A stretch of 64,000 bases of DNA, from contig NZ_MOLV01000005.1 of assembly GCF_001870785.1 (NCBI RefSeq), forward strand, positions 186,001 to 250,000. Reading direction: 5' to 3'. Below, piece by piece: positions 18,330-27,307 of the stretch. Source of the DNA: Exiguobacterium sp. KRL4 (GTDB lineage Bacteria; Bacillota; Bacilli; Exiguobacteriales; Exiguobacteriaceae). Below the pieces are notes generated by a model. It had not been told where the DNA came from, ran no database searches, and was given only the letters and a program-made list of their open reading frames with translations. The number at the start of each line of letters is the position of its first letter. Position 1 is the first letter of the stretch. The position numbers and the translations under genes are program-made.

Positions 18330-18893
18330 ATGTCTTTAATCGGAAATGAAGTAAAACCATTCAGTGCATCAGCATTCCATAACGGAGAGTTCGTCGATCT
18401 TACAGATGCTAACCTTCGTGGAAAATGGAGTGTCGTTTGTTTCTACCCAGCAGACTTTACATTCGTTTGCCCGACTGAGCTCGAAGATCTTCAAAACCAA
18501 TATGCAACACTCAAAGCGCTTGACGTTGAAGTCTACTCGGTTTCAACAGATACGCACTTTACACATAAAGCATGGCACGAAACTTCAGAAACAATCGGTA
18601 AAATCGAGTACGTCATGATTGGTGATCCGTCACACGTCATCTCACGTAACTTTGAAGTATTAAACGAACAAGATGGACTTGCAGACCGCGGAACGTTCAT
18701 CATCGATCCAGACGGTGTCATCCAGACGGTTGAGATCAACGCAGACGGCATTGGCCGTGACGCAAGCACACTCGTCAACAAAATCAAAGCAGCACAATAC
18801 GTACGCAACAACCCAGGCGAAGTATGCCCAGCGAAATGGGAAGAAGGTTCTGCAACACTCACACCGAGCCTTGACCTCGTCGGAAAAATTTAA
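18330..18893 (+). CDS. ahpC: Alkyl hydroperoxide reductase C (peroxiredoxin)
   Basis: A 187-residue typical 2-Cys peroxiredoxin that reduces hydrogen peroxide and organic hydroperoxides in the cytosol. The peroxidatic Cys47 lies in [10 protein letters not shown] and the resolving Cys166 in GEVCPAKW. Both catalytic regions and the C-terminal YF-type extension length are normal. AGGAGG precedes the ATG. AhpF, encoded 14 bp downstream, regenerates it. The pair is probably under PerR control through the box at 18244-18258. Codon use is strongly biased, suggesting high expression. Confidence 0.96.
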   Translation: MSLIGNEVKPFSASAFHNGEFVDLTDANLRGKWSVVCFYPADFTFVCPTELEDLQNQYATLKALDVEVYSVSTDTHFTHKAWHETSETIGKIEYVMIGDPSHVISRNFEVLNEQDGLADRGTFIIDPDGVIQTVEINADGIGRDASTLVNKIKAAQYVRNNPGEVCPAKWEEGSATLTPSLDLVGKI

Positions 18894-18907
18894 GGAGCGG
18901 ATTTGAG

Positions 18908-20437
18908 ATGGCTTTAGCAGCAGATATTAAAGCACAACTCGCTCAATACTTGGAGTTATTGGAAGGAGATCTTGTCCTCGCGGTCAGCGCCGGGGCGGAC
19001 TCCGTTTCTCTTGAGATGAGCGAGCTCGTCGAAGAAATCGCGAGCATGTCACCACGAATCAGTATCGAACAGGCGTCACTGGCCCGGACACCAAGCTTCA
19101 GCGTCAATCGTGTCGGTGAAGAAAGTGGCATCACGTTTGCCGGGATTCCACTCGGTCACGAGTTCACGTCCCTCGTCTTGGCGTTACTCCAAGTCAGCGG
19201 TCGTGCACCAAAAGTCGATGCCTCACTGATCGATCAGATCAAAGGTATCAAAGAAACGTATCATTTCGAGTCTTACATCAGTCTCAGTTGCCACAACTGT
19301 CCGGATGTCGTCCAAGCCTTAAACGTCATGAGTGTCCTGAATCCAAACATCAGCCACACGATGATTGACGGCGGTGCGTTCAAAGAAGAAGTTGAAGCGA
19401 AAGAAATCATGGCTGTCCCAACCGTCTTCGTCAACGGCGAAGCGTTCGGAAACGGTCGGATGTCTCTTGAAGAAATTCTTGCGAAACTCGGCACAGGTGT
19501 CGACGCATCAGACTTCGCCGATAAAGACCCGTACGACGTTCTTGTCGTCGGTGGAGGTCCTGCTGGTGCCAGTGCTGCGATTTATGCCGCACGTAAAGGG
19601 ATCCGGATCGGGATCGTCGCCGAACGGTTTGGCGGTCAAGTCATGGATACGATGAGCATCGAGAACTTCATCAGCATGAAGTATACGGAAGGTCCGAAAC
19701 TCGTGGCGAGTCTTGAAGAACACGTCAAAGAGTACGGCATCGATGTCATGAATCTCCAACGGGCAACGTGTCTTGAGAAAAAAGACCTCGTTGAACTGGA
19801 GCTTGAGAACGGTGCGGTCTTGAAAACAAAGAGTTTGATTCTCTCAACAGGCGCACGCTGGCGCAACATCGGTGTGCCGGGCGAACTTGAATTCAAGAAC
19901 AAAGGGGTCGCTTACTGTACCCACTGTGACGGTCCACTCTTCGAAGGAAAACGCGTTGCTGTCATCGGCGGCGGGAATTCCGGTGTCGAAGCGGCCATCG
20001 ATCTTGCCGGTCTCGTCAAACATGTGACGGTGCTTGAATTTGCACCGGAACTGAAAGCAGACGCGGTCTTACAAGACCGTCTCGCAAGTCTTCCGAACGT
20101 CACGGTCGTTGCCAATGCGCAGACGAAGGAAATCACAGGAACAGACAAAGTGAACGGCATCACGTATGTCGAACGCGAAACAGGTGTTGAGCACCATGTC
20201 GAGCTTGAAGGCGTTTTCGTCCAAATCGGTCTTGTGCCAAACACAGACTGGCTCGGCGAAACAATCGAACGAAACAAGTTCGGTGAAATCCTTGTTGATC
20301 GTCATGGCGCAACGAACATCCCGGGTGTCTTCGCAGCCGGTGACTGTACGGACAGTGCTTATAAACAGATCATCATCTCGATGGGATCAGGTGCTACAGC
20401 TGCACTCGGTGCCTTCGATTACATGATTCGTAACTGA
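18908..20437 (+). CDS. ahpF: Alkyl hydroperoxide reductase subunit F
   Basis: A 509-residue FAD/NADH-dependent disulfide reductase that passes electrons from NADH to AhpC. The N-terminal tandem thioredoxin-fold domain carries the redox pair in SCHNCPD (about residues 129-132). It is followed by an FAD-binding motif VVGGGPAGASAAIYAARKG, the redox-active YCTHCDG of the thioredoxin-reductase-like part, a second Rossmann motif AVIGGGNSGVEAAIDLA, and the C-terminal GVFAAGDCTD FAD signature. It is the second gene of the ahpCF operon, with AAGGAG before the ATG, and ends at a strong terminator. Confidence 0.96.
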   Translation: MALAADIKAQLAQYLELLEGDLVLAVSAGADSVSLEMSELVEEIASMSPRISIEQASLARTPSFSVNRVGEESGITFAGIPLGHEFTSLVLALLQVSGRAPKVDASLIDQIKGIKETYHFESYISLSCHNCPDVVQALNVMSVLNPNISHTMIDGGAFKEEVEAKEIMAVPTVFVNGEAFGNGRMSLEEILAKLGTGVDASDFADKDPYDVLVVGGGPAGASAAIYAARKGIRIGIVAERFGGQVMDTMSIENFISMKYTEGPKLVASLEEHVKEYGIDVMNLQRATCLEKKDLVELELENGAVLKTKSLILSTGARWRNIGVPGELEFKNKGVAYCTHCDGPLFEGKRVAVIGGGNSGVEAAIDLAGLVKHVTVLEFAPELKADAVLQDRLASLPNVTVVANAQTKEITGTDKVNGITYVERETGVEHHVELEGVFVQIGLVPNTDWLGETIERNKFGEILVDRHGATNIPGVFAAGDCTDSAYKQIIISMGSGATAALGAFDYMIRN

Positions 20438-20444
20438 TCATCGA

Positions 20445-20472
20445 AACGTCTTGCTTCGGCAAGGCGTTTTTT
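20445..20472 (+). terminator. Terminator of ahpCF
   Basis: A 10-bp stem (AACGTCTTGC / GCAAGGCGTT) capped by a stable TTCG tetraloop is followed by six T's. Confidence 0.93.
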
Positions 20473-20522
20473 GATTGCAAAATCTAGTGTAAACAGAATC
20501 TCCATCAACTAAAGAGGATTTT

Positions 20523-20640
20523 CCCCGTGCTTTTCTCGAGGCGCAAGCCGCGGCTTTTGCGACCAAACGGTCTTGAAGCCGGGTCTCACTTGCCTCTGAC
20601 AGCGCGCAAACGCGCTTTTTCTCGTAGAAGTCACGGGACA
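20523..20640 (-). repeat. Dispersed GC-rich intergenic repeat, copy A
   Basis: The 347-bp gap between ahpF and the ECF-S gene contains a GC-rich block. On the minus strand it reads GACTTCTACGAGAAAAAGCG, then GCGCGCTGTCAGAGG, GAGACCCGG, and finally GCCGCGGCTTG. The same words in the same order and spacing occur at 41764-41895 (copy B). Internal complementary parts (CGCG-rich arms) suggest RNA or DNA secondary structure. It resembles the short intergenic repeats of the 'GACTCCTGCGGGAAAAGC...GAGACCCCGCAGG' type that I recall from many Bacillales genomes. An open frame across it (20438-20668 minus) runs over the ahpF terminator and is not considered a gene. Confidence 0.7.
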
Positions 20641-20737
20641 TCCTCTTTCGGGCGCATACTTTCATCATTAGAGGTCAAAGTTCAAACTGACCCCTATAAA
20701 TTGTTTGAAATTGATACTTTCAGCTAGTCCAGATATC

Positions 20738-20767
20738 TGATAGATTAAGAGTATTCAAAATCTATCA
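20738..20767 (+). promoter_or_regulatory. Hairpin in leader of the ECF-S gene
   Basis: TGATAGATT (20738-20746) and AATCTATCA (20759-20767) form a perfect 9-bp inverted repeat with a 12-nt loop. It ends two bases before the ribosome-binding site AAGAAGG (20770-20776). It could be an operator or a leader hairpin affecting translation; no known riboswitch class is recognised here. Confidence 0.45.
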
Positions 20768-20784
20768 TAAAGAAGGTCTGACAC

Positions 20785-21327
20785 ATGCAAAAAGCAGCAC
20801 CGTATTCAAGCACTCGTACCCGGCAACTCGTCATCACTTCGATGTCGATTGCACTTGTTTTTGTCGCTACACTCTTCATCAATATCAAATTACCAATCGC
20901 AGCGAACGGTGGACTGGTCCATATGGGAACAGCCATGTTGTTCTTGATTGCGGTTTTATTCGGACCCCGGACGGCGATGATTGCCGGTGCTGTAGGAATG
21001 GGTTTGTTCGATATCGTTTCGGGTTGGACACTTTGGGCGCCGTTCTCTTTTGTTGGACGCGGATTACAAGGATTCATCGTCGGTTGGATCGCCTGGACAT
21101 ATGGTCATAATGGAACAAAAGTCAGTGTCAACGTGCTCGCAATGATCGTATCCGTTCCTGTCATGCTTGGTGTTTACTACATCTGTGAAGGGATTCTCTA
21201 CAGCAACTGGGTAGCTCCAGCGTTATCCATTCCAGGAAACATCACACAAAACGTCGTCGGGATTCTCGTCGCGATTCCAGTCGGGATTGCCTTGAAGAAA
21301 ACACGTTTCTTCCGTCAACGCGGCTGA
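20785..21327 (+). CDS. ECF transporter S component
   Basis: A 180-residue membrane protein with six predicted helices. It resembles substrate-binding S components of energy-coupling-factor vitamin transporters, which dock onto a shared EcfAA'T module encoded elsewhere. After a basic N-terminal segment it has the family-like FINIKLPIAANGGLVHMGTAMLF (helices 1-2), GPRTAMIAGAVGMGLFDI and WAPFSFVGRGLQGFIVGW. The substrate is not evident: neighbours are unrelated and no vitamin riboswitch is present. It is monocistronic with a strong terminator. Confidence 0.8.
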   Translation: MQKAAPYSSTRTRQLVITSMSIALVFVATLFINIKLPIAANGGLVHMGTAMLFLIAVLFGPRTAMIAGAVGMGLFDIVSGWTLWAPFSFVGRGLQGFIVGWIAWTYGHNGTKVSVNVLAMIVSVPVMLGVYYICEGILYSNWVAPALSIPGNITQNVVGILVAIPVGIALKKTRFFRQRG

Positions 21328-21341
21328 TGCACGACAAGCAA

Positions 21342-21373
21342 CCCCGTCCTCTTGAAGAGGACGGGGCTTTTTT
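21342..21373. terminator. Bidirectional terminator between ECF-S gene and mqo
   Basis: A perfect 10-bp GC-rich stem (CCCCGTCCTC / GAGGACGGGG, loop TTGAA) is followed by C and six T's. It lies between convergent genes. Confidence 0.93.
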
Positions 21374-21390
21374 GTTGCCGATGAATACTC

Positions 21391-22884
21391 TTAACGAATC
21401 GGTTGGGCTTCCGTCAATTCGAGCGTTTTTGTGGTTTCAGCATGAATTTGATCAAAGAGATCCGGATTCGCGACGAGCGATGTCCCGTACGACGGAATCA
21501 TTTCTTTGATTTTCGCTTCCCAGCCGGGCATTTGATCCGGGAAACATTTTCCGAGGACTTCCAGCATGACCGGTACGGCAGTTGAAGCGCCTGGTGACGC
21601 GCCGAGCAACGCTGCGACCGATCCGTCAGCCGCACTGACGACTTCCGTTCCGAATTGAAGTGTCCCTTTGCCTTGCGGCGTATCTTTGATGACCTGGACC
21701 CGTTGTCCGGCAACGACGACATCCCAGTCTTCCGTTTTCGCATTCGGGATGAACTCACGCAGTTCGTTCATCCGTTGTTCCGTCGACAGTAAGACCTGTT
21801 CAATCAAGTACTTCGTCAGTCCCATCTCTTTTGCGCCTGCCGCGAGCATCGTCAAGACGTTGTTCGGTTTGACCGATGTGATCAAATCAAGATTCGATCC
21901 CGTTTTGAGGAACTTCGGCGAGAAGCCGGCGAACGGTCCGAATAACAATGACTTTTGACCGTCGATGTAACGTGTATCCAAGTGCGGGACAGACATCGGC
22001 GGTGCGCCGACTTTCGCTTTCCCGTAGACTTTCGCATGATGACGCTCGGCGATTTCAGGGTTTTTACAGACAAGGAACAAGCCGCTGACCGGGAATCCGC
22101 CGATCTGTTTTGATTCCGGAATCCCTGTTTTTTGAAGTAACGGCAAGCTTCCACCGCCGCCGCCGATAAAGACGAACTTCGCTGTATGATGTTCGATCCG
22201 GTTGTCACGTTCATTTTTGACTTTGATTTCCCAACCGCCGTCGACCCGTTTCAAGTCTTCGACACCGTGACCATAATTGATCTCGACATCGAGTTGTTTT
22301 AAGTGATCAAACAGGATGCGTGTCAACGCACCGAAATTAACGTCTGTACCCGAATCGATTTTTGTTGCTGCGATTGGCTCCGGTGACGTCCGGCCTTCCA
22401 TGATCAATGGAATCCATTGTTTCAGTTGTTCCGGATCTTCCGAAAACTCCATTCCTTTGAACAACGGATTAGCTGAGAGCGCTTCCAATCGTTTTTTTAG
22501 GAATTCGACGTTTTCCGCCCCTTCGACCATACTCATATGCGGAATCGGCATGATGAATTCTTTCGGATTCGGCAACACTTGTTCTTTGACGAGGTGCGAC
22601 CAGAATTGGCGAGACAGTTGGAACTGTTCGTTGACCTTGACCGCCTTGCTGATATCGATCGTTCCGTCGGCATTTTCCGTCGTATAGTTCAATTCGCAAA
22701 GTGCAGCGTGACCTGTCCCCGCGTTGTTCCATTCATTTGAGCTTTCTTCCCCAGCACTCGCTAACTTCTCGAATACTTTAATGTTCATATCCGGCGCAAG
22801 CTCTTTTAACAAGACCCCTAACGTTGCGCTCATGACTCCGGCACCAATCAAAATAACATCTGTTTGTTTAGGCATACTGCTCAT
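21391..22884 (-). CDS. mqo: Malate:quinone oxidoreductase
   Basis: A 497-residue FAD-dependent, membrane-associated enzyme that oxidises malate to oxaloacetate and passes electrons to the quinone pool. The N-terminal FAD motif [20 protein letters not shown] (residues 10-29) and the family blocks [39 protein letters not shown] and [13 protein letters not shown] are intact. It is monocistronic. A cre-like site 48 bp upstream of the start suggests CcpA repression on glucose, consistent with a TCA-cycle role. Confidence 0.95.
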   Translation of the reverse strand: MSSMPKQTDVILIGAGVMSATLGVLLKELAPDMNIKVFEKLASAGEESSNEWNNAGTGHAALCELNYTTENADGTIDISKAVKVNEQFQLSRQFWSHLVKEQVLPNPKEFIMPIPHMSMVEGAENVEFLKKRLEALSANPLFKGMEFSEDPEQLKQWIPLIMEGRTSPEPIAATKIDSGTDVNFGALTRILFDHLKQLDVEINYGHGVEDLKRVDGGWEIKVKNERDNRIEHHTAKFVFIGGGGGSLPLLQKTGIPESKQIGGFPVSGLFLVCKNPEIAERHHAKVYGKAKVGAPPMSVPHLDTRYIDGQKSLLFGPFAGFSPKFLKTGSNLDLITSVKPNNVLTMLAAGAKEMGLTKYLIEQVLLSTEQRMNELREFIPNAKTEDWDVVVAGQRVQVIKDTPQGKGTLQFGTEVVSAADGSVAALLGASPGASTAVPVMLEVLGKCFPDQMPGWEAKIKEMIPSYGTSLVANPDLFDQIHAETTKTLELTEAQPIR

Positions 22885-22931
22885 GATATCCTTCCTATCC
22901 CCGTTTGATATTATGGACCTGTCATACCAGT

Positions 22932-22945
22932 TGAAAGCGCTCGTA
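22932..22945 (-). promoter_or_regulatory. cre-like site upstream of mqo
   Basis: TGAAAGCGCTCGTA (plus strand) matches 12 of 14 cre consensus positions, including the central GCGC core. It lies in the promoter region of mqo. Confidence 0.5.
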
Positions 22946-23032
22946 TGACGACAACTTACCTTTCCAGTATAACCCTATCACAGGTCATTCATAAATTAAA
23001 ATATCCGGTGTTTCCCGTTAAAAATAAATCTA

Positions 23033-23081
23033 CTTTCCCTGAATCGAACGCGCACATCCTGAGACATACTTTCAGGGAAAG
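23033..23081. repeat. 11-bp inverted repeat upstream of the photolyase gene
   Basis: CTTTCCCTGAA (23033-23043) and its exact complement TTCAGGGAAAG (23071-23081) are 27 bases apart and lie just before the likely promoter (TATATA near 23086) of the photolyase gene. Size and place fit an operator pair or a DNA cruciform; no T run follows, so it is not a terminator. Confidence 0.5.
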
Positions 23082-23121
23082 CGGATATATACTCTTATAG
23101 AAGAAAAAGGGGGAACGATTC

Positions 23122-24648
23122 ATGGCGACACGCTGGATTTTCGGCAATCAACTCAGTCACAGCTTACCGCTTCTGACGGAAGCGGATCCGAAAGAGGACA
23201 TCATCCTGATGGTCGAAGCAACGTCACGCTCGACCTGGAAAACGTATCATAAACAAAAATTAGTCTTGATTTTTTCAGCGATGCGTCATTTCGCAGACGA
23301 ACTTCGGGAGAAAGGGTTTACGGTCGATTACCGAGAAGCAGACTCGTTTGACGAAGCGTGGAAGCAGCACCAGCAACAATATAAACCAACGCACCTGCTG
23401 TATACGGCCATCACCGATCACCCGATGCGTCGCGTCATGGAACGGTTTCAAAACAACCTTCCAAAAACGATCACCGTCGACGTCTGTTCCGATGTTCCGC
23501 TCTTTTTGTTAACGCAGGACGAAGCCATCGCCATGCTCGGGGACAAACCGTGGAAGATGGACCGCTTTTACCGGCAACTTCGAAAGGACCGCCGCCTGTT
23601 GATGAACGGAAACAAACCGCTCGGCGGAAAATGGTCGTTTGACGCCGACAATCGAAAACCGGCGAAGGACGGTTTTGATTTTAAGGCACCGATTCAGTTT
23701 CGACCGGATCAAGTCACGCGTGATGTCATCCAAAAAGTCGAGACGACGTTTGCGGACCATCCGGGTCAGCTTAATGCGTTCCACTGGCCGGTCGCGCGAG
23801 CAGAAGCACAGCGGGCGCTCGCGCATTTCATCGAGGAACGGCTCGAGACATTCGGCACCTATCAGGATGCGATGTTGACAGGAGAGGATACGTTATCGCA
23901 TTCGTTGCTCTCGTCGTCCATCAACATCGGATTATTGTCGCTGGACGAAGTCATTCAAGCTGCAGCGGCTGCACTTGAAGATCAGGAAGCGCCACTTAAT
24001 GCCGTCGAAGGTTTCATCCGCCAAATCCTCGGCTGGCGCGAGTACATGCGGGCGGTCTATCTAAGTGAGATGCCTGGTTACGAACAGGTTAATGTCCTGC
24101 AACACAACCGTGACTTGCCGGACTTCTTCTGGGACGGTCAGACGACGATGACCTGCGTCGCTGAGTCACTGCGACCTGTCATCGAAACGGCGCACAATCA
24201 TCATATCCAGCGGCTGATGGTGCTCGGAAACTTTGCCAACCTGTTTGAGATTTCGCCGCAACAGACAGCAGACTGGTTCAATGAGATGTACATCGATGCC
24301 TATGACTGGGTCGTCCTTCCGAATGTGCTCGGGATGGCCTTGCATGCCGACGGTGGTATCCTGTCGACGAAACCGTATATCGCATCAGCGAACTACATCC
24401 ATAAGATGAGCGACTACTGCGGGAACTGTCCCTTTAATCAGAAAGATGCTCTTGGGGACAATGCCTGTCCGTTCAATGCCTTGTATTGGGACTTCATCGC
24501 CCGGCACGAGGAACGTTTCTCCGGCAACCAACGGATGTCGATGATGTACCGGCAGTGGGCGAAGCGGGACCAAGCGGATCAGCAGGCAATCCGTAAAAAA
24601 GCGATAGCCTTGAAACAGCAGTTGGCGGACGGACAGTTCCATCGCTGA
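23122..24648 (+). CDS. Iron-sulfur bacterial cryptochrome/(6-4) photolyase
   Basis: A 508-residue flavoprotein of the FeS-BCP (CryPro, PhrB-like) branch of photolyases, which repair UV (6-4) photoproducts with light and carry a lumazine-type antenna. The N-terminal alpha/beta domain starts with TRWIFGNQLSHSLPLL. The C-terminal helical FAD domain contains FIRQILGWREYMR and GMALHADGGILSTKPYIASANYIHKMSDYC. Four cysteines at positions 345, 433, 436 and 449 have exactly the spacing of the [4Fe-4S] ligands of Agrobacterium PhrB (350, 438, 441, 454), so the cluster is probably present. AAAGGGGG precedes the ATG. Whether it repairs DNA or senses light cannot be decided from sequence. Confidence 0.92.
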   Translation: MATRWIFGNQLSHSLPLLTEADPKEDIILMVEATSRSTWKTYHKQKLVLIFSAMRHFADELREKGFTVDYREADSFDEAWKQHQQQYKPTHLLYTAITDHPMRRVMERFQNNLPKTITVDVCSDVPLFLLTQDEAIAMLGDKPWKMDRFYRQLRKDRRLLMNGNKPLGGKWSFDADNRKPAKDGFDFKAPIQFRPDQVTRDVIQKVETTFADHPGQLNAFHWPVARAEAQRALAHFIEERLETFGTYQDAMLTGEDTLSHSLLSSSINIGLLSLDEVIQAAAAALEDQEAPLNAVEGFIRQILGWREYMRAVYLSEMPGYEQVNVLQHNRDLPDFFWDGQTTMTCVAESLRPVIETAHNHHIQRLMVLGNFANLFEISPQQTADWFNEMYIDAYDWVVLPNVLGMALHADGGILSTKPYIASANYIHKMSDYCGNCPFNQKDALGDNACPFNALYWDFIARHEERFSGNQRMSMMYRQWAKRDQADQQAIRKKAIALKQQLADGQFHR

Positions 24649-24675
24649 GTCTTTTACCAAAACAGATCGACAAAT

Positions 24676-24717
24676 AAGACCCGACTCCCTGTCTTGTTCG
24701 GCAGGGAATCGGGTCTT
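24676..24717. terminator. Bidirectional terminator between photolyase gene and cycA
   Basis: A 16-bp stem with one mismatch (AAGACCCGACTCCCTG / CAGGGAATCGGGTCTT) with a 10-nt loop separates two convergent genes. Confidence 0.9.
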
Positions 24718-24736
24718 TGTTTATTTCCTTGATGCA

Positions 24737-26104
24737 TCACGCACTGTGCCGTTCTGCTTTTTGATGTTTTTTCGTCCGCAGCTGGTACAGGACAAACAAT
24801 CCGATGAACCAGACTGGTGTCAGGAGCAAGGCCGGACGTGTTTCGTCCGCGACGAGCATGACGATCAAAATCAGTGTGAACAGACCGAGTACGAGGTAGT
24901 TGACGAACGGTGTCCACGGCGCTTTGAATGTTGAAACGGCATGCAATTCCGGCTGCGTCTTCTTGTATTTCAAGTGACAGACGAGAATGACACCCCAGAC
25001 CCAGATGAAACAGATCGCACTGATTGTCGTGACGATACTGAACGCCTGTCCTGGAATCAATTTGCTTAACAAGGCACCACCCGAGACGACCAATGTCGAG
25101 ATGAACAAGGCATTTGCCGGCACGTGATTCTTATTCAGCTTCGAAAAAGATTTAGGTGCTTGCTTTTGATTCCCGAGATTGTACAAAATCCGGCTCGTCG
25201 AGAACATTCCGCTGTTACAAGCGGAAGCAGCCGACGTCAGGACAACGAAGTTGATGATTCCGGCAGCAAGCGGAATCCCGATCAGACTAAACGTCTTGAC
25301 GAACGGACTTTCCGTTGCGTTCAGTCCGGTCCATGGATTGATCATCAGAAGGACCAGTAAGGCACCGACGTAGAAGAATAAAATCCGTAACGGAATCTTA
25401 TTGATCGCTGATGGAATGTTCTTTTTCGGATCAGCCGTTTCTGCTGCCGAGACACCCACGAGTTCAACCCCGACATACGCGAAGACGACCATCTGGAACG
25501 ACAATAGGAACCCGGTGATGCCGTTCGGGAACATTCCGCCGTGCTGCCACAGATTCTTGACCGTGACCGGTCCGGCATCTGTTTTGAAGCCGATGACGAG
25601 CAAGACGATTCCGACCCCAATCAACGCTAAAATCGTGATGACTTTGATCAAGGCGAACCAAAACTCGAGTTCCCCGAACAGTTTGACCGTCAGAAGATTA
25701 AAGCCAAGCAAGATCAACAGGGCGATGACGGCCGGAATCCATTGCGGAATATCAAACCAATATTTGACGTAAACACCGACGGCGATGACATCTGCCATGG
25801 CCGTCATGATCCAACAGAACCAATAGGTCCAGCCGGTTACGAAAGCGGCGCGCGGTCCGAGGTAATCTTCCGCGATATCCGTCAGTGACTGATAACCGGC
25901 TTTTGACAACAATAACTCGCCCAGTGCCCGCATGACGAAGAAAATCGCAATCCCGACAAGCAGGTAGGCAAACACAATCGATGGACCGGCCAGTTGAATC
26001 GCTTTCCCCGACCCTAAAAATAACCCTGTTCCAATCGTTCCACCAATCGCAATCAATTGGACGTGACGATTCGATAAATCTCGTTTTAATCCTTGCTGTT
26101 CCAA
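24737..26104 (-). CDS. cycA: Glycine / D-alanine / D-serine permease (CycA-like)
   Basis: A 455-residue APC-family amino acid permease with about twelve membrane segments. The helix-1 motif IGGTIGTGLFLGSGKAIQLAGP and the SAACNSG-like segment (SAASACNSGMFSTSR) are as in CycA. The start is a TTG with AAAGGAGGAG seven bases upstream. The substrate call is supported by a glycine riboswitch in the leader. It is transcribed alone and ends at a strong bidirectional hairpin. Confidence 0.88.
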   Translation of the reverse strand: MEQQGLKRDLSNRHVQLIAIGGTIGTGLFLGSGKAIQLAGPSIVFAYLLVGIAIFFVMRALGELLLSKAGYQSLTDIAEDYLGPRAAFVTGWTYWFCWIMTAMADVIAVGVYVKYWFDIPQWIPAVIALLILLGFNLLTVKLFGELEFWFALIKVITILALIGVGIVLLVIGFKTDAGPVTVKNLWQHGGMFPNGITGFLLSFQMVVFAYVGVELVGVSAAETADPKKNIPSAINKIPLRILFFYVGALLVLLMINPWTGLNATESPFVKTFSLIGIPLAAGIINFVVLTSAASACNSGMFSTSRILYNLGNQKQAPKSFSKLNKNHVPANALFISTLVVSGGALLSKLIPGQAFSIVTTISAICFIWVWGVILVCHLKYKKTQPELHAVSTFKAPWTPFVNYLVLGLFTLILIVMLVADETRPALLLTPVWFIGLFVLYQLRTKKHQKAERHSA

Positions 26105-26167
26105 ACCTGAACTCCTCCTTTGATGATCTCTCTACTTCCCCCGGTCAGACTGTTCTGTCAGTCCAAC

Positions 26168-26198
26168 AAAAAAAGAGACTGGACGGGTGTCCAATCTC
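26168..26198 (-). terminator. Glycine-riboswitch expression-platform terminator
   Basis: On the minus strand GAGATTGGAC / GTCCAGTCTC forms a 10-bp stem (one G-T pair, loop ACCC... ) followed by seven T's. It lies 3' of the glycine aptamer and about 65 bases before the cycA start, so read-through decides cycA expression. Confidence 0.88.
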
Positions 26199-26265
26199 AA
26201 AAAATCATCAGAATAGCAAATAATCATCCTTTGCTTGGCAAAGCCAACACAAAAAATAAAAATTC

Positions 26266-26342
26266 AGTACTCTTCTGTCCTTTTGCCTGAGATTGTGAAC
26301 CCTTCGGCGCCGTATATACGGTCTCTCCAGAAGCTGCTCCTG
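26266..26342 (-). ncRNA. Glycine riboswitch, single aptamer
   Basis: Read on the minus strand, the leader contains GGAGCAGCTTCTGGAGAGAC, the CCGAAGG loop, and the highly conserved ATCTCAGGCAAAAGGACAGA segment. These mark the gcvT-type glycine aptamer. Only one aptamer is seen rather than the common tandem pair. It precedes a terminator and cycA. Whether glycine raises or lowers cycA expression depends on the pairing with the terminator and was not settled. Confidence 0.94.
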
Positions 26343-26422
26343 CCATAGTGTGACCCATGACAATCATAGCTTTCTTTTTTTATTCGGTTGCTGAGGTGAC
26401 ATAATCACCTGAATTGTTTCTA

Positions 26423-26451
26423 ATACTAGTAATCTTATGATCGTTTGTCAA
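26423..26451 (-). promoter_or_regulatory. SigA-type promoter of cycA
   Basis: TTGACA (26451-26446) and TAGTAT (26428-26423) are spaced by 17 bp on the minus strand, about 80 bases upstream of the glycine aptamer. The rest of the 446-bp gap between cycA and the phosphatase gene holds the riboswitch and its terminator. Confidence 0.75.
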
Positions 26452-26550
26452 CCGTTTTATTTCATTTCTTCTTTCACAACGTGAAACAGGACTTCCCCAT
26501 CCACTTCCAGAAGTCTCCTAACAAGACTACAGCAGGAGGAGGAATTTATA

Positions 26551-27105
26551 GTGAAGACATATTATGTCATCCGCCATTGTGAAGCAACTGGGCAAGCTCC
26601 TGATGCTCCTTTGACGAAACAAGGTCAAAAACAAGCAGACGCACTCGCCGTTTTTTTCAAAACCATCCCCGTCGACCGGATTTTATGCAGTCCGTTTCGC
26701 CGGGCACGGGAAACGATTTTACCTCTCGCCGCTCTTCATGATTGTTCGGTTGAAATCGAGGATCAGCTCCAAGAACGAACCCTCAGCACCTCACCTTTAA
26801 GTGATTGGCGTACCGCTTTACAAGAAACATTCGTCGATTTAGATCTCCGCTTTCCCGACGGTGAATCCAGTCGTGAAGTGATGGAGCGGATGACGTCTAT
26901 CCTAAAAGAAGCATCGCTTCACCCTGCCCGTCATACGATTCTTGTCACACACGGAAATGCGATGGCTTTATTGTTGCACACCATCGATTCGACCTTTGGC
27001 TACGAAGACTGGCAGCAATTGCAGAACCCTGATGTGTACCGTCTCGTTCAGACCGCCGAGGGGATGACCTGTGAATGGATGCCGCTTCATCAAACCAAAA
27101 CGTAA
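26551..27105 (+). CDS. Histidine phosphatase family protein
   Basis: A 184-residue protein of the phosphoglycerate-mutase-like histidine phosphatase superfamily. The catalytic motif is RHCEATG (residues 8-14), with Cys replacing the usual Gly of RHGE. The second arginine (SPFRRARET), the acidic residue in the ERTLSTSP region and the second histidine (VTHGNAMA) are present. So the active site is complete. The start is GTG at 26551 behind AGGAGGAGG. It is monocistronic and the substrate is unknown. Confidence 0.85.
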   Translation: MKTYYVIRHCEATGQAPDAPLTKQGQKQADALAVFFKTIPVDRILCSPFRRARETILPLAALHDCSVEIEDQLQERTLSTSPLSDWRTALQETFVDLDLRFPDGESSREVMERMTSILKEASLHPARHTILVTHGNAMALLLHTIDSTFGYEDWQQLQNPDVYRLVQTAEGMTCEWMPLHQTKT

Positions 27106-27210
27106 ACAGGTGAAAGACATTTTTTCAAGTATTCGACAAACGCATACGATTACTTTTGATCTATTCTTTTAACTTATGGAAAACATAAGAATTATCTATT
27201 TTACTTCCCC

Positions 27211-27283
27211 TTCGAACTCCGCTACATTTAACGAATTGATAACAAAGTGAAGTAGTTCGAATCGCCGTCTACAGGGAGATTCG
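27211..27283 (+). promoter_or_regulatory. Overlapping inverted repeats in leader of the MFS gene
   Basis: TTCGAACT (27211-27218) pairs with AGTTCGAA (27254-27261). CGAATC (27258-27263) pairs with GATTCG (27278-27283). The two arms share CGAA at 27258-27261, so the folds are mutually exclusive. The second ends 9 bases before the ribosome-binding site. A separate CTTATG/CATAAG repeat lies near 27173-27189. This could be an attenuator-like leader or operators; no known class is recognised. Confidence 0.35.
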
Positions 27284-27307
27284 GCTTAGGAAAAGAAGGG
27301 GTATGTT

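Noticed and set aside
20438-20668. Open frame of 76 codons on the minus strand beyond ahpF
   Set aside because: It runs across the ahpF terminator and through the dispersed repeat, has no ribosome-binding site, and its apparent protein similarity to copy B only reflects the repeat.
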